Assembly: GCA_021836865.1 (NCBI GenBank)
Contig: JAKBHH010000008.1
Span: 1-62,185 of the forward strand
Reading direction: 5' to 3'
From: Acidobacteriota bacterium
GTDB lineage: Bacteria > Acidobacteriota > Terriglobia > Terriglobales > Acidobacteriaceae
DNA length: 62,185 nt
Of the stretch, positions 8,650-17,926 are shown piece after piece (within the stretch, counting starts at the first letter, position 1; each line of letters starts with the position of its first letter). Position numbers and translations under genes: made by a program. A model generated the notes under the pieces. It saw only the letters and a program-made list of their open reading frames with translations. It was not told the DNA's origin and searched no databases.

Positions 8650-11600
8650 TCAACTATTGGCCTCTCCCTGCCCTGCTTCGTCGCCCTCTATGGGCCTGGA
8701 CTCGTCTTCGGACGGGCTATTTTCCTCGACGACGGTCGAGTCGCCGCTGCCCAGCAGTACATCCATGCGATAGCCGGCTTCTGCCGCGGTGGTCAGCGCC
8801 TCTTCCACGGTACGCGTCAACTGCTCGACCTCCTCCCGTGCGGGCGAAGGTTGGCCGGCGAGGCGCAGCATGGATGGCAACTGGAGCCACCAGAGCAGTT
8901 CCTCGTAGGACTCGCGGATGAGGTAATTGTGGCCCTCCGCCTCATGGATTCCGGTAAGCCAGCGGACATCGGTGTCCAGCCAGAGCGCCGGGGCGAGAGC
9001 AACGCGTTCTTCCGGCTGCACAGGCTTTTGCGCTGGCTCAGGGATGGAGGCAGCGGAAGGGGCAATCGTTGCCTCCGCGACAGCTGTCTGTTTTTGCTTT
9101 AATGGCGCATCGGGACCAGGCTGCCGCATTGGTTCGGGCTGGGCCGCGCCGGCTCCGGAGAGAAGCATCACCTTGATACGGGCTGCGGCGCGCCAGCCAT
9201 CCTCACCCTCAAAGCCAAGGGAGTGGAAGATGTGGGCAAACGGCTCGCGCATCCGCAGGCGATCAAAGAGATCGAGCGCGATGCGCTCGGGCCTGGCCGC
9301 ATCGAGCGACTCGGACAGCGACTGCAGCGCGCACCAGGCTAGGACCGGACCCCACATAGTTGTCGCGGTAAACTGCGGGCTCGGGCTGGGCAACATGCGG
9401 CGCGCCGCCACGGTCCACGGCGCGGGCGAAAGCGCCTCCACTTTGGGAAGCCGCATCGCTGCCTGGAGGCGAGCTCTGAACGACGCGCTCCGGAGATCCG
9501 GTTTTGTGGAAGTGGCTGCTGCCGCGTGGGGCGTGGTGGCCTTGAGACGCGACCGGTAGGCCGCATGCGCTGCATGCAGGAAATGCTCGCAGCGTCTCCA
9601 TGCCTGGTCAAGAAATTCGCGGCGCACCTCCGTCAGGTCTTTATCGGCGGTTGTGGCATTGCTGCGCGGGTGCTCTGCCAGATCAGCAAGCGTGCGGACC
9701 ATATCCGGCTCCAGGAGGCTTCTGAGGGCATCGTGCATCGGCTGCAGTTCGAGCTGGACCAGGGCATCGTCGAGATTGGCAACGCCGCGCCCTTTCAGGT
9801 GATCGCAGAGACGGTCCCATGGCTTGTCTGCGGTGGGATGCAGTTCATGCCAATCCAGGAAGACATGGCACTGATAGGCGTGCAGGTCGAGCGTAAGGCC
9901 CTGCTCGGCAAGATCCCTGGTGCGGCGCAGGTACTGTAGGCCGGTGAGAGAGTCACGCCATGCAGCAACGGTTGCGTGACTTCCGCTGAGTCCCAGCCCC
10001 TCACAGAGGCGCCGCTGGCGCAGATGTCCTGAGCCCTTGTCTGCATAGGCAGCCGAATGATCGACAGTGCCATGCGCGACGCCATAGCGGTTGTTATAGA
10101 CCACAAGCGCACGTTCATGTCCGTTGAAGTTGGAGTAGGCGAAGATGTTCTCATCCACCGACCCCGAAGGCTGGAAGAAGTCATACAGCAGGAAGTTGCT
10201 GCTTTCCGCGAAGAGCCAGCGGCGGTGCAGCAGGGGCGCAATCTCGCGCTCGTGGCGCTCGACAAGCCAGTGGTCGGGGCTTTCGTCGTAGCGCGGGCGC
10301 TGATACTCCATCCCGTACTTCTCAGTGAATCCCTCGATCTGGCCGTGGCCAAACATGGGGAGGCCGGGCAACGTGGCCATCAGCACGGCGACACCGAAGC
10401 ACTTGTCGCCCTTGCCGAACTGGTCAATCGCGGTGCGTTCGTCGGGGTTGCTCATGAAGTTGACGTAGCGCTTCATGATGTCGGGGTCGAACTCGAGCGT
10501 GTTCTTGATAACCGAGCGATACTCGGCGTTCTTCTCATCGCGCATCATGTTCATGAAGGCGCTGTTGTAGACGCGGTGCATGCCCAGTGTGCGAACGAAG
10601 TAGCCCTCCATGAGCCAGAAGGCTTCGGCCAGCAAAAGGGTGCCTGGAACTTCGGCGGCGACACGATCGACGACCTCGCGCCAGAATTCATGGGGCATGT
10701 GCTGGTTAAATTCGGCCTGGCTCATGCTGTACTCAGCGCGCGAGGGGATGGCGCCGCTGCTGCCTGGGCCGGGAAACCAGAGCCGATGGAAATGGCGCTT
10801 GGCAAGGGTCATCGCGGCATCGAAACGGATGATGGGAAAAAGCCGCGCCACGTGGAGGATGGTTTGGATAACCTGCTCGCGCACCGCAGGGTTGAGGTAG
10901 TCGAGTTGCGCAGTGTCGTTCCAGGGGAAGCTGGTGCCGTCGTTGCCATGATAGATGTAGCGGGTCTCGCCGGAGGCGCGGTCGCGGCGGCGGAAGACGA
11001 CGGCGGCATCAGTCTGTTCAAAGTAGTGATCTTCGATCTTGATTTCGACGCGGCCATCATTGGAGAGATCGGGCCCCTCAAAACTGTAGGCAGGATAGGG
11101 CGGGTACTGACGTGCGATGAACCACTCCGGGTGCTCGACAACCCAGGGCGAATCGATGCCCATGTGGTTGGGCACCATGTCACTGGCCAGGCGCACGCCG
11201 TGATGGTAGGCACGATCACGCAGGTTGATGTAAGCTGCTTCCCCGCCGAGGTCGTCGGCGATTCGGTAATCGTAGAGCGAATAGGCCGAAGCGACTGCGT
11301 CGTTGTTCCCGCAGAGCAGCTTAATGGTTTTGGATGCCCGGCTTCTCTCCCACACACCGATCAGCCAGAGTGAGTTGATGCCGCGGCGCGCCAATGTAGC
11401 AAGCTCTTCATTGGGAATCTCATCGAGCCGGCTGATTCTGCGCCCGTACTCCTTGCTCAACTGCGCAAGCCACACGTAGCTGCTTTTGGCGATAAGCACA
11501 GTGTTGGGCATCCATGCCGTGTCCTGGCTGAATTTCTCATATTCATGCGCGGGATCGCCGAAGACCGGCACCTGCGACTCACTGACGACTGAAGGCCACT

Positions 11601-12453
11601 GCTGCTCGCCGCGTTCGCGACGGCGCCTGGCCGCTTCTTCGGCAGCAGTCCTAGCCTGGGCCGCGGACGGATTGAACTGCATCCAGATGGCGAGTTCCTC
11701 TTCGCGCAGAATCTCGCCGGCAATCATGAGGAAGCGGTCCATGCTATCGCCGAGCAGCGTCTTCCAAAGATCGCGGATGAGCTTGAGCTGCTCGCTGAGC
11801 GACAACGGCGAGCCCACGGCGGGCGCGCGCAGTATGTCGAGCAGATTCATCTTGCGCGCGTCTGGAAGAGGGATCAGCGGGCGCGTGGCGAAGTAGTCGG
11901 GCAGTTCCTGCGTTACCTGGCGATAGACGGTTTTCTCGGCCAGTGTCTTGTCCGCAAAGAGCTCGTCAAAGGGCTTGAACGCCTCATTGCGGTTTGCAGT
12001 CCAGAGCAGCAGGAGTTCTTCCAGCGCGGCTTCGCGATGCGGAACTCCGTCGGTTTGTCCGGAGAGCCACTGCCGCGGCGTCTCCAGGCCGCGCATCACG
12101 CTCTGGCCGGGAAAGTTCTCGACAAACGTAAGCAGCAGGGTATCCAGTTCACTAGCGCCTACGCGGGATCCAAACCAGTCCAACGCAGCCTTCATCACCT
12201 CAGGGTCAAATTGCTCGCGGTAGCGGGCCATGAGCACATGGCTCGCCTCATCGATGAGGCCCATGGCAAAAAGCGCGCCGGCATGAACGGCCCGATCGGG
12301 AAACTGGTCCACCTTACGAACCTGATTCATGCGATAGGCAAAGGCCCGGCAGGCGCCCAGATCGGCAAAGACTACGTTGCCGTCAAAGGCGAAAAGTGCC
12401 TCTTCAAATTGATAGCGAGCGCGCGCATCCCGCGAAATGTGGAATTCCATCAT
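8650..12453 (-). CDS. giant GH13-like (alpha-amylase family) protein
   Basis: 1267 residues. An N-terminal helical part (about 1-320) and a long helical C-terminal part (about 800-1267) flank a GH13-type barrel. Region I is DMVPNH (D425-H430), region II RFDAA with nucleophile D545, region III LLAEAFW with acid/base E610. Region IV reads NPD (N669-P670-D671) instead of the usual NHD. The C-terminal part includes an acidic tail. No signal peptide is seen, so it is probably cytosolic, acting on glycogen- or maltooligosaccharide-type substrates; the reaction is unknown. ATG 12453 follows GGGAG; ATG 12477 is in frame but poorer. Confidence 0.8.
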   Translation of the reverse strand: MMEFHISRDARARYQFEEALFAFDGNVVFADLGACRAFAYRMNQVRKVDQFPDRAVHAGALFAMGLIDEASHVLMARYREQFDPEVMKAALDWFGSRVGASELDTLLLTFVENFPGQSVMRGLETPRQWLSGQTDGVPHREAALEELLLLWTANRNEAFKPFDELFADKTLAEKTVYRQVTQELPDYFATRPLIPLPDARKMNLLDILRAPAVGSPLSLSEQLKLIRDLWKTLLGDSMDRFLMIAGEILREEELAIWMQFNPSAAQARTAAEEAARRRRERGEQQWPSVVSESQVPVFGDPAHEYEKFSQDTAWMPNTVLIAKSSYVWLAQLSKEYGRRISRLDEIPNEELATLARRGINSLWLIGVWERSRASKTIKLLCGNNDAVASAYSLYDYRIADDLGGEAAYINLRDRAYHHGVRLASDMVPNHMGIDSPWVVEHPEWFIARQYPPYPAYSFEGPDLSNDGRVEIKIEDHYFEQTDAAVVFRRRDRASGETRYIYHGNDGTSFPWNDTAQLDYLNPAVREQVIQTILHVARLFPIIRFDAAMTLAKRHFHRLWFPGPGSSGAIPSRAEYSMSQAEFNQHMPHEFWREVVDRVAAEVPGTLLLAEAFWLMEGYFVRTLGMHRVYNSAFMNMMRDEKNAEYRSVIKNTLEFDPDIMKRYVNFMSNPDERTAIDQFGKGDKCFGVAVLMATLPGLPMFGHGQIEGFTEKYGMEYQRPRYDESPDHWLVERHEREIAPLLHRRWLFAESSNFLLYDFFQPSGSVDENIFAYSNFNGHERALVVYNNRYGVAHGTVDHSAAYADKGSGHLRQRRLCEGLGLSGSHATVAAWRDSLTGLQYLRRTRDLAEQGLTLDLHAYQCHVFLDWHELHPTADKPWDRLCDHLKGRGVANLDDALVQLELQPMHDALRSLLEPDMVRTLADLAEHPRSNATTADKDLTEVRREFLDQAWRRCEHFLHAAHAAYRSRLKATTPHAAAATSTKPDLRSASFRARLQAAMRLPKVEALSPAPWTVAARRMLPSPSPQFTATTMWGPVLAWCALQSLSESLDAARPERIALDLFDRLRMREPFAHIFHSLGFEGEDGWRAAARIKVMLLSGAGAAQPEPMRQPGPDAPLKQKQTAVAEATIAPSAASIPEPAQKPVQPEERVALAPALWLDTDVRWLTGIHEAEGHNYLIRESYEELLWWLQLPSMLRLAGQPSPAREEVEQLTRTVEEALTTAAEAGYRMDVLLGSGDSTVVEENSPSEDESRPIEGDEAGQGEANS

Positions 12454-12672
12454 ACGAGACCAGCTCCCAAAAAACATGACGCCAGGTGGACAACAAAGCT
12501 TCTATGAGGCAATTCTGCCCATCCGTACGGCCCGAACGCGGCCAACTGGTAAAGTATCACCTGACAGCGGTCAGGCGCAGCTACAGTCCTTCGTCCTTCG
12601 GCGAGGAAGGGCCGGGACACGGTAATGGATCGGTTCATCGCCGCGAGCCAGCCCCTGCAGCGGCTTGCGCGC

Positions 12673-13806
12673 CTAATCCAGCGACTTGTGGAAGCGCAGG
12701 ATTGCCACCGTCAGCAGGCCCAGACCAAGAGCTGCCATGGCCGCCATCTCAGGCCAGAGGACCTCCATACCGACTCCTTTGAGATAGCTGCCGCGCAGGA
12801 CAACCAGGAAGTAGCGCAGCGGGCTGGCGTAGGTCATGAGTTGTAGCCAGTATGGCATGGTGCTGATGGGGAATCCGAAGCCTGAAAACGTGATGGCCGG
12901 CATGATGAAGAAGAAGGAGGTGACCATAGCCTGCTGCTGCGTGGCCGAGACTGTAGAAATAAGCAGACCGACCCCCAACATGCAAAGCAGGAATAAGACC
13001 GCACCCAGGACGAGCACGGAGATGTGACCGCGAAAATGCACCTGAAACCAGAGCGAGCCAACGACCGCGATCAAGGACACATCGAAGAGCCCGATGAGAA
13101 AGAAGGGTAGAGTTTTGCTCAGAATGAACTCTGCCGGTCGAATCGGTGTAACCATGATCTGCTCCAGCGTGCCGATTTCGCGCTCCCGCACCACGGCAAA
13201 AGCAGTGAGCGTGATAACCAGAACCAGCGTGAGGCTCCCAACGATTCCGGGAACGAAGAACCATCGACTGAGCAGGTCAGGGTTGTACCAGGGTCGCGAC
13301 GCGAGATCGACGGAAGGCAGGATTGCCACCCATTGCGGGGCGATGCGCGCCATTCTCTCTCGCTGGTACTGCTGTGCAAAGCCGTTGGCGATCTGCGAGA
13401 CATATCCCGCGGCGATGAGTGCGCTGTTGGAGTTGGTGGCATCGACAATCACCTGCAACGGAGCGGGCTGGCCTTTGCGGAGCGCCCTCGCAAAACCAGC
13501 GTCGATTTCAATGCCCACCGCTGCGCCACCCCGTTCGATTACTGCGTGAAGCTGTGTAGCATCGACTGCAGGCGGCTGAACGCTGAAGTAGGAACTGGCG
13601 GTGAAGTGCGATAGCAGATCGCGGCTCTCCTGGCTGTGGTCGTAGTCCAGCACAACGGTGGGAACGTGGTGGACTTCAAAGTTGGCAGCGTAACCGAAAA
13701 CAAGCATTTGCACAATAGGCGGAATGATCAGGATGAAGCGGGTGCGCTTGTCGCGCAGCACCTGAATAAACTCCTTCTTCATCATCTGCTTCATCCGCGC
13801 CAGCAT
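12673..13806 (-). CDS. ABC-2 type transporter permease (YbhR/YbhS-like)
   Basis: 377 residues with one N-terminal membrane segment, a large periplasmic domain and five clustered C-terminal segments, the ABC-2 exporter layout. The conserved coupling region reads VREREIGTLEQIMVTPIRPAEFILSKTLPFF. It is the last gene of the export operon, 12 nt after a homologous permease with which it probably pairs as a heterodimer. Counterparts in E. coli are YbhS/YbhR. Substrate unknown, probably hydrophobic compounds. Confidence 0.9.
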   Translation of the reverse strand: MLARMKQMMKKEFIQVLRDKRTRFILIIPPIVQMLVFGYAANFEVHHVPTVVLDYDHSQESRDLLSHFTASSYFSVQPPAVDATQLHAVIERGGAAVGIEIDAGFARALRKGQPAPLQVIVDATNSNSALIAAGYVSQIANGFAQQYQRERMARIAPQWVAILPSVDLASRPWYNPDLLSRWFFVPGIVGSLTLVLVITLTAFAVVREREIGTLEQIMVTPIRPAEFILSKTLPFFLIGLFDVSLIAVVGSLWFQVHFRGHISVLVLGAVLFLLCMLGVGLLISTVSATQQQAMVTSFFFIMPAITFSGFGFPISTMPYWLQLMTYASPLRYFLVVLRGSYLKGVGMEVLWPEMAAMAALGLGLLTVAILRFHKSLD

Positions 13807-13818
13807 GGGTCGTCTCCT

Positions 13819-14952
13819 TTAAGTAAGCCGCTTGTGGAACGAGCGTGTGGCAAGAATGCCGAGGACCAATGCGAAGATGGCAAGTGGAACCAGGTCTGCG
13901 TAGAGCAAGGCTGCCGGAGTGCCCTTGAGAAATATCTTCTTGAGCACGGAGACGTAGTAGCGAGCCGGGATGACGTGTGTGATCCACTGGAGCGGCAGGG
14001 GCATCTGCTCGATGGCAAAGAGAAATCCGGACAGCAGAAATGCCGGCAGGAATGTGGTGATGAGTGCAATCTGGCTGGCTGCGAACTGACCTTTGGCAAG
14101 TACAGAAATGAAGAAGCCCATGGACAAGACAACCACCATGAACATGGCCGAACTGCCCATGAGGGCAAGGAACGATCCACGAAACGGAACGCGGAACCAG
14201 TAGATCGCAATCAGCGCGCAAACCACGGTATCCGCCATGCCAAGGACAAAGTACGGCAGCAGCTTGCCGAGCATGATTTCTCCGGCGCTGACGGGCGTGG
14301 AGATGAGCTGCTCCATGGTGCCGCGCTCCCACTCGCGCGCAATGGTGAGCGACGTAAGGAAGGCGCCAATCACGGACATGACCAGCGCCAGCACACCTGG
14401 GATGATGAAGGCGCTGCTTTCAAGATCTTCGTTGTACCAGGTACGCGTCTCTACGGCGATGGGTGCGAACTGCAGGGGCGCCCCGTGCGCGCTTAACCAC
14501 TGGCTCTGCACCTGCGCAGAATAGGCTTGCACCACACCCTGCACGTAGCCGGTAAGGATATTGGCGGTGTTGTCGTCGGTCGCGTCGACCAGTGCCTGCA
14601 CCTGCACCGGGCCGCCCGATCGCAGGCGCTGTGAGAAATTCCACGGGATGACGATGCCCATCTTGGCGCTGCCGTTGTCAAGCCCGCGGGTAAGCGCGTC
14701 GTAGTTACCCACCACGCGCTGGACATGAAAGTATTGGCTCGCCTGCAAGTGCTTGAGAAAATCCTGGCTCTGCTGCGTTCCGTCGCGGTCAAAGACGAAG
14801 ACGGGGAGCCCTTTGAGATCGATATTTACACCGTAGCCGAAGAGCACAACAAGGATAACCGGCATGAGGATCACGATCATCAGGCTTTGCGGGTCGCGCA
14901 GAATCTGCACCAGCTCCTTGCGGGCCATTACGATCACGCGCCTGCCACTCAT
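13819..14952 (-). CDS. ABC-2 type transporter permease (YbhS/YbhR-like)
   Basis: 377 residues, the same length and plan as the next gene: an N-terminal anchor, a periplasmic domain of about 150 residues and five C-terminal membrane segments. Its coupling region reads IAREWERGTMEQLISTPVSAGEIMLGKLLPYF. ATG 14952 overlaps the stop of the ATPase gene by ATGA, so translation is probably coupled. It most likely forms the inner-membrane pore together with the 12673-13806 product. Confidence 0.9.
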   Translation of the reverse strand: MSGRRVIVMARKELVQILRDPQSLMIVILMPVILVVLFGYGVNIDLKGLPVFVFDRDGTQQSQDFLKHLQASQYFHVQRVVGNYDALTRGLDNGSAKMGIVIPWNFSQRLRSGGPVQVQALVDATDDNTANILTGYVQGVVQAYSAQVQSQWLSAHGAPLQFAPIAVETRTWYNEDLESSAFIIPGVLALVMSVIGAFLTSLTIAREWERGTMEQLISTPVSAGEIMLGKLLPYFVLGMADTVVCALIAIYWFRVPFRGSFLALMGSSAMFMVVVLSMGFFISVLAKGQFAASQIALITTFLPAFLLSGFLFAIEQMPLPLQWITHVIPARYYVSVLKKIFLKGTPAALLYADLVPLAIFALVLGILATRSFHKRLT

Positions 14953-15899
14953 GCTGCACGCTCCGCGCCCTTGATCGTTGTAAGGGCTACGAAGACATCC
15001 TCAAGACTGGGACGAATCCTTTCAATGCGCTGGACAGCGACCTTGCGTTGGGCAAGAGAGGAGCGCACCTGGGCCGGGGCAGTCTGTGCATTCTCTACGA
15101 CCAGATGCAGCGCATTCCCAAAGACGGCTGCGTCGATCACCCCGGGCACGGACTGCAGTATTTCCAGGGCCTCGCCGAGTGGGGTGCACTCGACCAGAAG
15201 CAAGTCGCCACGGATTGAGTTCTGTTTCAGTTCCGATGGCGAGCCCAGCGCAACAATGGCGCCGCGGAAGATGAGCGCGAGCCGGTTACAGTATTCGGCT
15301 TCTTCCATGTAGTGGGTGGTCACGAAAACGGTCACGCCTTCATCCGCCATCTGATGGATGAGTTCCCAGAACTGGCGGCGCGCAATGGGATCGACGCCGG
15401 AGGTGGGTTCGTCAAGAAAGAGAATGGGCGGCTTGTGGAGAACAGCACAACCCAGGGCCAGGCGCTGCTTCCAGCCTCCGGGCAGTGTCGCTGTGATGAG
15501 CCGCTCCTGCCCCTTGAGGTTTGCCATCTCAAGCACCCAATCGATGCGCGATTGGAGTTGGCCGGCAGGGACGCTGTAGAGTCCGGCAAAAAGGCGAATG
15601 TTCTCGATCACCCTGAGATCGTTGTAGAGTGAGAATTTCTGCGACATGTAGCCGATATTCTGACGGACCATTTCCGGCTTTTGCGCAACATCAAACCCCG
15701 CGACATTTGCACTGCCCTCGGTGGGTCGCAGGAGCCCGCATAACATGCGAATCGTGGTGGATTTGCCTGCTCCATTGGGACCGAGAAACCCAAAGACCTC
15801 GCCAGCGCGCACCTCCAGGTTGATATGGTTCACGGCCACAAAGCGGCCGAATCGCTTGGTGAGACCCTGAATGACGACCGAATTGGAGCTTTCAGCCAT
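14949..15899 (-). CDS. ABC transporter ATP-binding protein (C-half of YbhF type)
   Basis: 316 residues with Walker A GPNGAGKSTT, Walker B ILFLDEPTSGVDP and the H-loop TTHYMEEAEYCNR. The signature motif is LPGGWKQRLALG instead of LSGGxxQ, as known for the second half of E. coli YbhF. ATG 15899 overlaps the previous gene by 8 nt. It powers the two ABC-2 permeases downstream, presumably as a heterodimer with the other ATPase. Confidence 0.92.
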   Translation of the reverse strand: MAESSNSVVIQGLTKRFGRFVAVNHINLEVRAGEVFGFLGPNGAGKSTTIRMLCGLLRPTEGSANVAGFDVAQKPEMVRQNIGYMSQKFSLYNDLRVIENIRLFAGLYSVPAGQLQSRIDWVLEMANLKGQERLITATLPGGWKQRLALGCAVLHKPPILFLDEPTSGVDPIARRQFWELIHQMADEGVTVFVTTHYMEEAEYCNRLALIFRGAIVALGSPSELKQNSIRGDLLLVECTPLGEALEILQSVPGVIDAAVFGNALHLVVENAQTAPAQVRSSLAQRKVAVQRIERIRPSLEDVFVALTTIKGAERAA

Positions 15900-16839
15900 G
15901 CGCCACATCTCTCGCGCCGACGGCATCGACGAACAGATCCTCAATGGTGGGCTCAACCTGCATCATGGAGTCGTAGGAACCGGAAACCGCATCGAGGCGC
16001 GCCTTGAGAGGGCCCATGCGTGTGTGCGCATCGTCGACCACGAGGCGCAGGTCATCTCCGTGGAGCACCATACTGGTAATGCCCTGCGCACCGATCAGGA
16101 GCTTGCGCGCGTTGCGCGTATCACGCGAAGCAATCACAAGAACCGCCTTTGGCATTCCGGCTTTGAGATTTGCAGGAGTATCACAAAATAGCAGATTGCC
16201 CTGATGCAGCAAACCCACGCGATGGCACCGCTCCGCTTCGTCAAGATAGGCAGTCGAGAGCAGAATTGCGACGCCTTCCGCAAGCAGTTCATACAGGATG
16301 CGCCAGAAGTCACGCCGCGAGACAGGATCGACCCCGGTCGTCGGCTCATCAAGCAAGATGACTTTGGGGTGGTGAATCAACGCGCATACCAGGCCCAGCT
16401 TCTGCTTCATACCACCGGAGAGACGGCCTGCAAGCCGCGTTCGGAACTCACTCATTCCCGCAGCCTGCAGCAACTGGAGCGAACGAGGCTCCCGATCTGC
16501 GCGGTTTACGCCGAACAGGTCCGCGTAGAAGCGGATGTTCTCATCCACGGTGAGATCTTCATAAAGTCCAAACCGTTGCGGCATGTAACTGAGCGCATGT
16601 TTAGCGCGCTCTGGATCGCGCACGACGTCGACCCCCGCAAGCATGATGGAACCCGATTCGGGAGGAAGAATGCCCGCAAGCATGCGCAATGTCGTAGTCT
16701 TCCCTGCTCCGTCGGGGCCGACAAGGCCGAAAATCTCACCGGCGCGCACATCAAAACTGATCGCATCGACGGCAAGAACGCCGGGAAAGCTCCTGGTCAG
16801 GCCTTTGACCTCAATCGCGGCTGGAAGAGCGTCCTTCAT
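15892..16839 (-). CDS. ABC transporter ATP-binding protein (N-half of YbhF type)
   Basis: 315 residues. Walker A is GPDGAGKTTT (Asp in place of the usual Asn, as in the YbhF first half), signature LSGGMKQKLGL and Walker B VILLDEPTTGVDP. ATG 16839 overlaps the stop of the hlyD-like gene as ATGA. In E. coli the two nucleotide-binding domains are fused in one protein; here they are separate, overlapping genes. Confidence 0.92.
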   Translation of the reverse strand: MKDALPAAIEVKGLTRSFPGVLAVDAISFDVRAGEIFGLVGPDGAGKTTTLRMLAGILPPESGSIMLAGVDVVRDPERAKHALSYMPQRFGLYEDLTVDENIRFYADLFGVNRADREPRSLQLLQAAGMSEFRTRLAGRLSGGMKQKLGLVCALIHHPKVILLDEPTTGVDPVSRRDFWRILYELLAEGVAILLSTAYLDEAERCHRVGLLHQGNLLFCDTPANLKAGMPKAVLVIASRDTRNARKLLIGAQGITSMVLHGDDLRLVVDDAHTRMGPLKARLDAVSGSYDSMMQVEPTIEDLFVDAVGARDVAHG

Positions 16840-17873
16840 TGTTTGCCATTGGTAGAAGCGGACGACGATGAGCCCTGCGGCGCGGCGCTCCATTGGATGT
16901 GTGCATCGGCCGGCATTCCCGGTTTGAGCTCATGGTTTGGATTGTCGAGATCAATCTTGATTCGATAGACCAAAGTGACGCGCTCCTTATAAGTCTGAAC
17001 ACTCTTCGGCGTGAACTCAGCGGACGAAGAGATGAAAGAGATTCGCCCTTGATATTGCTTGCCCGGATAGGCATCGGTCGTAACAGTGGCTGCTTGGCCC
17101 CAGCGGATGCGCGTGAGATCGGGCTCCGCAATATAGGCACGCAGCCAGAGGTGATCGAGGTCGGCAAGCGTCACGACGGGCGTTCCCGGCGAGACGACTT
17201 CTCCCAACTCCGCCTCCCGCACTGTGACCACGCCTGCGAGAGGCGCACGGAGGACGGTATAACCCAGATTGACGCGTGAGAGACCGAGGCTTTGATTCGC
17301 CTCGTTCAGACTGGCCCTGGATATGTCGATATCTTCCTTGCGGCTGCCTTCAACCGCTTCGTTGTAACGCTGTTGGGCGGCAAGATAAACGGCCTGCGCG
17401 CGCTTGGCGGCTGTCGCTGCCTGATCCCGTTCCTGTGCGGTTGCCTCGTCTTTGGCGAACAGTCGCTGGGCACGGCCGTTGTCGAGCTCTTTCTGCTCCA
17501 TGTCTGCCTGCGCATCGAGCATCGACTGCTGCGCAGCCTTCACTTCCTGGTCTCGCGTGCCGGCCAGGGTTAGTGCGAGGTTCGACTGTTGCACATGAAC
17601 AGCAGCCTCGTCGATGCGCACTTTCTGGCGGTAATCGGCATCCTCAAGACGTGCGAGCAACGTGCCGGGCTCAACCTGCTGGCCCTCTTCGATGGGAAGG
17701 TCGACGATGCGTCCCTGCACCTGGAAGCTCACCAGGCTTTCGTGCGCCTCAATATTCCCAGATAAGGTCACTTCGTTAGGCACGGGTGGCTTCCGGTGGG
17801 CACGACGATACAGAAATATGCCCGCCGCAGTCGCCACCGCAAGCAGAACTATGACTCTTACGATCCGCTTCAT
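16836..17873 (-). CDS. HlyD-family membrane fusion protein (YbhG-like)
   Basis: 345 residues. One N-terminal membrane anchor (IVRVIVLLAVATAAGIFLY) is followed by a biotinyl-lipoyl half motif (VSFQVQGRIVDLPIEEGQQVEPGTLLARL), a long alpha-hairpin of about 110 residues, the second lipoyl half (LRAPLAGVVTVREAELGEVV) and a beta-barrel domain. It would bridge the inner-membrane ABC exporter and the TolC-like channel encoded just upstream. Confidence 0.92.
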   Translation of the reverse strand: MKRIVRVIVLLAVATAAGIFLYRRAHRKPPVPNEVTLSGNIEAHESLVSFQVQGRIVDLPIEEGQQVEPGTLLARLEDADYRQKVRIDEAAVHVQQSNLALTLAGTRDQEVKAAQQSMLDAQADMEQKELDNGRAQRLFAKDEATAQERDQAATAAKRAQAVYLAAQQRYNEAVEGSRKEDIDISRASLNEANQSLGLSRVNLGYTVLRAPLAGVVTVREAELGEVVSPGTPVVTLADLDHLWLRAYIAEPDLTRIRWGQAATVTTDAYPGKQYQGRISFISSSAEFTPKSVQTYKERVTLVYRIKIDLDNPNHELKPGMPADAHIQWSAAPQGSSSSASTNGKQ

Positions 17874-17926
17874 CGCTTTGCACCTCGCCTCTCAGACACC
17901 CGGCTGGGCCAACTCGTTCGCATCCA

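Noticed and set aside
10057..11373. 438-aa plus-strand ORF inside the GH13-like gene
   Set aside because: The opposite strand carries the conserved GH13 regions; this frame is low complexity (V/G/D-rich).
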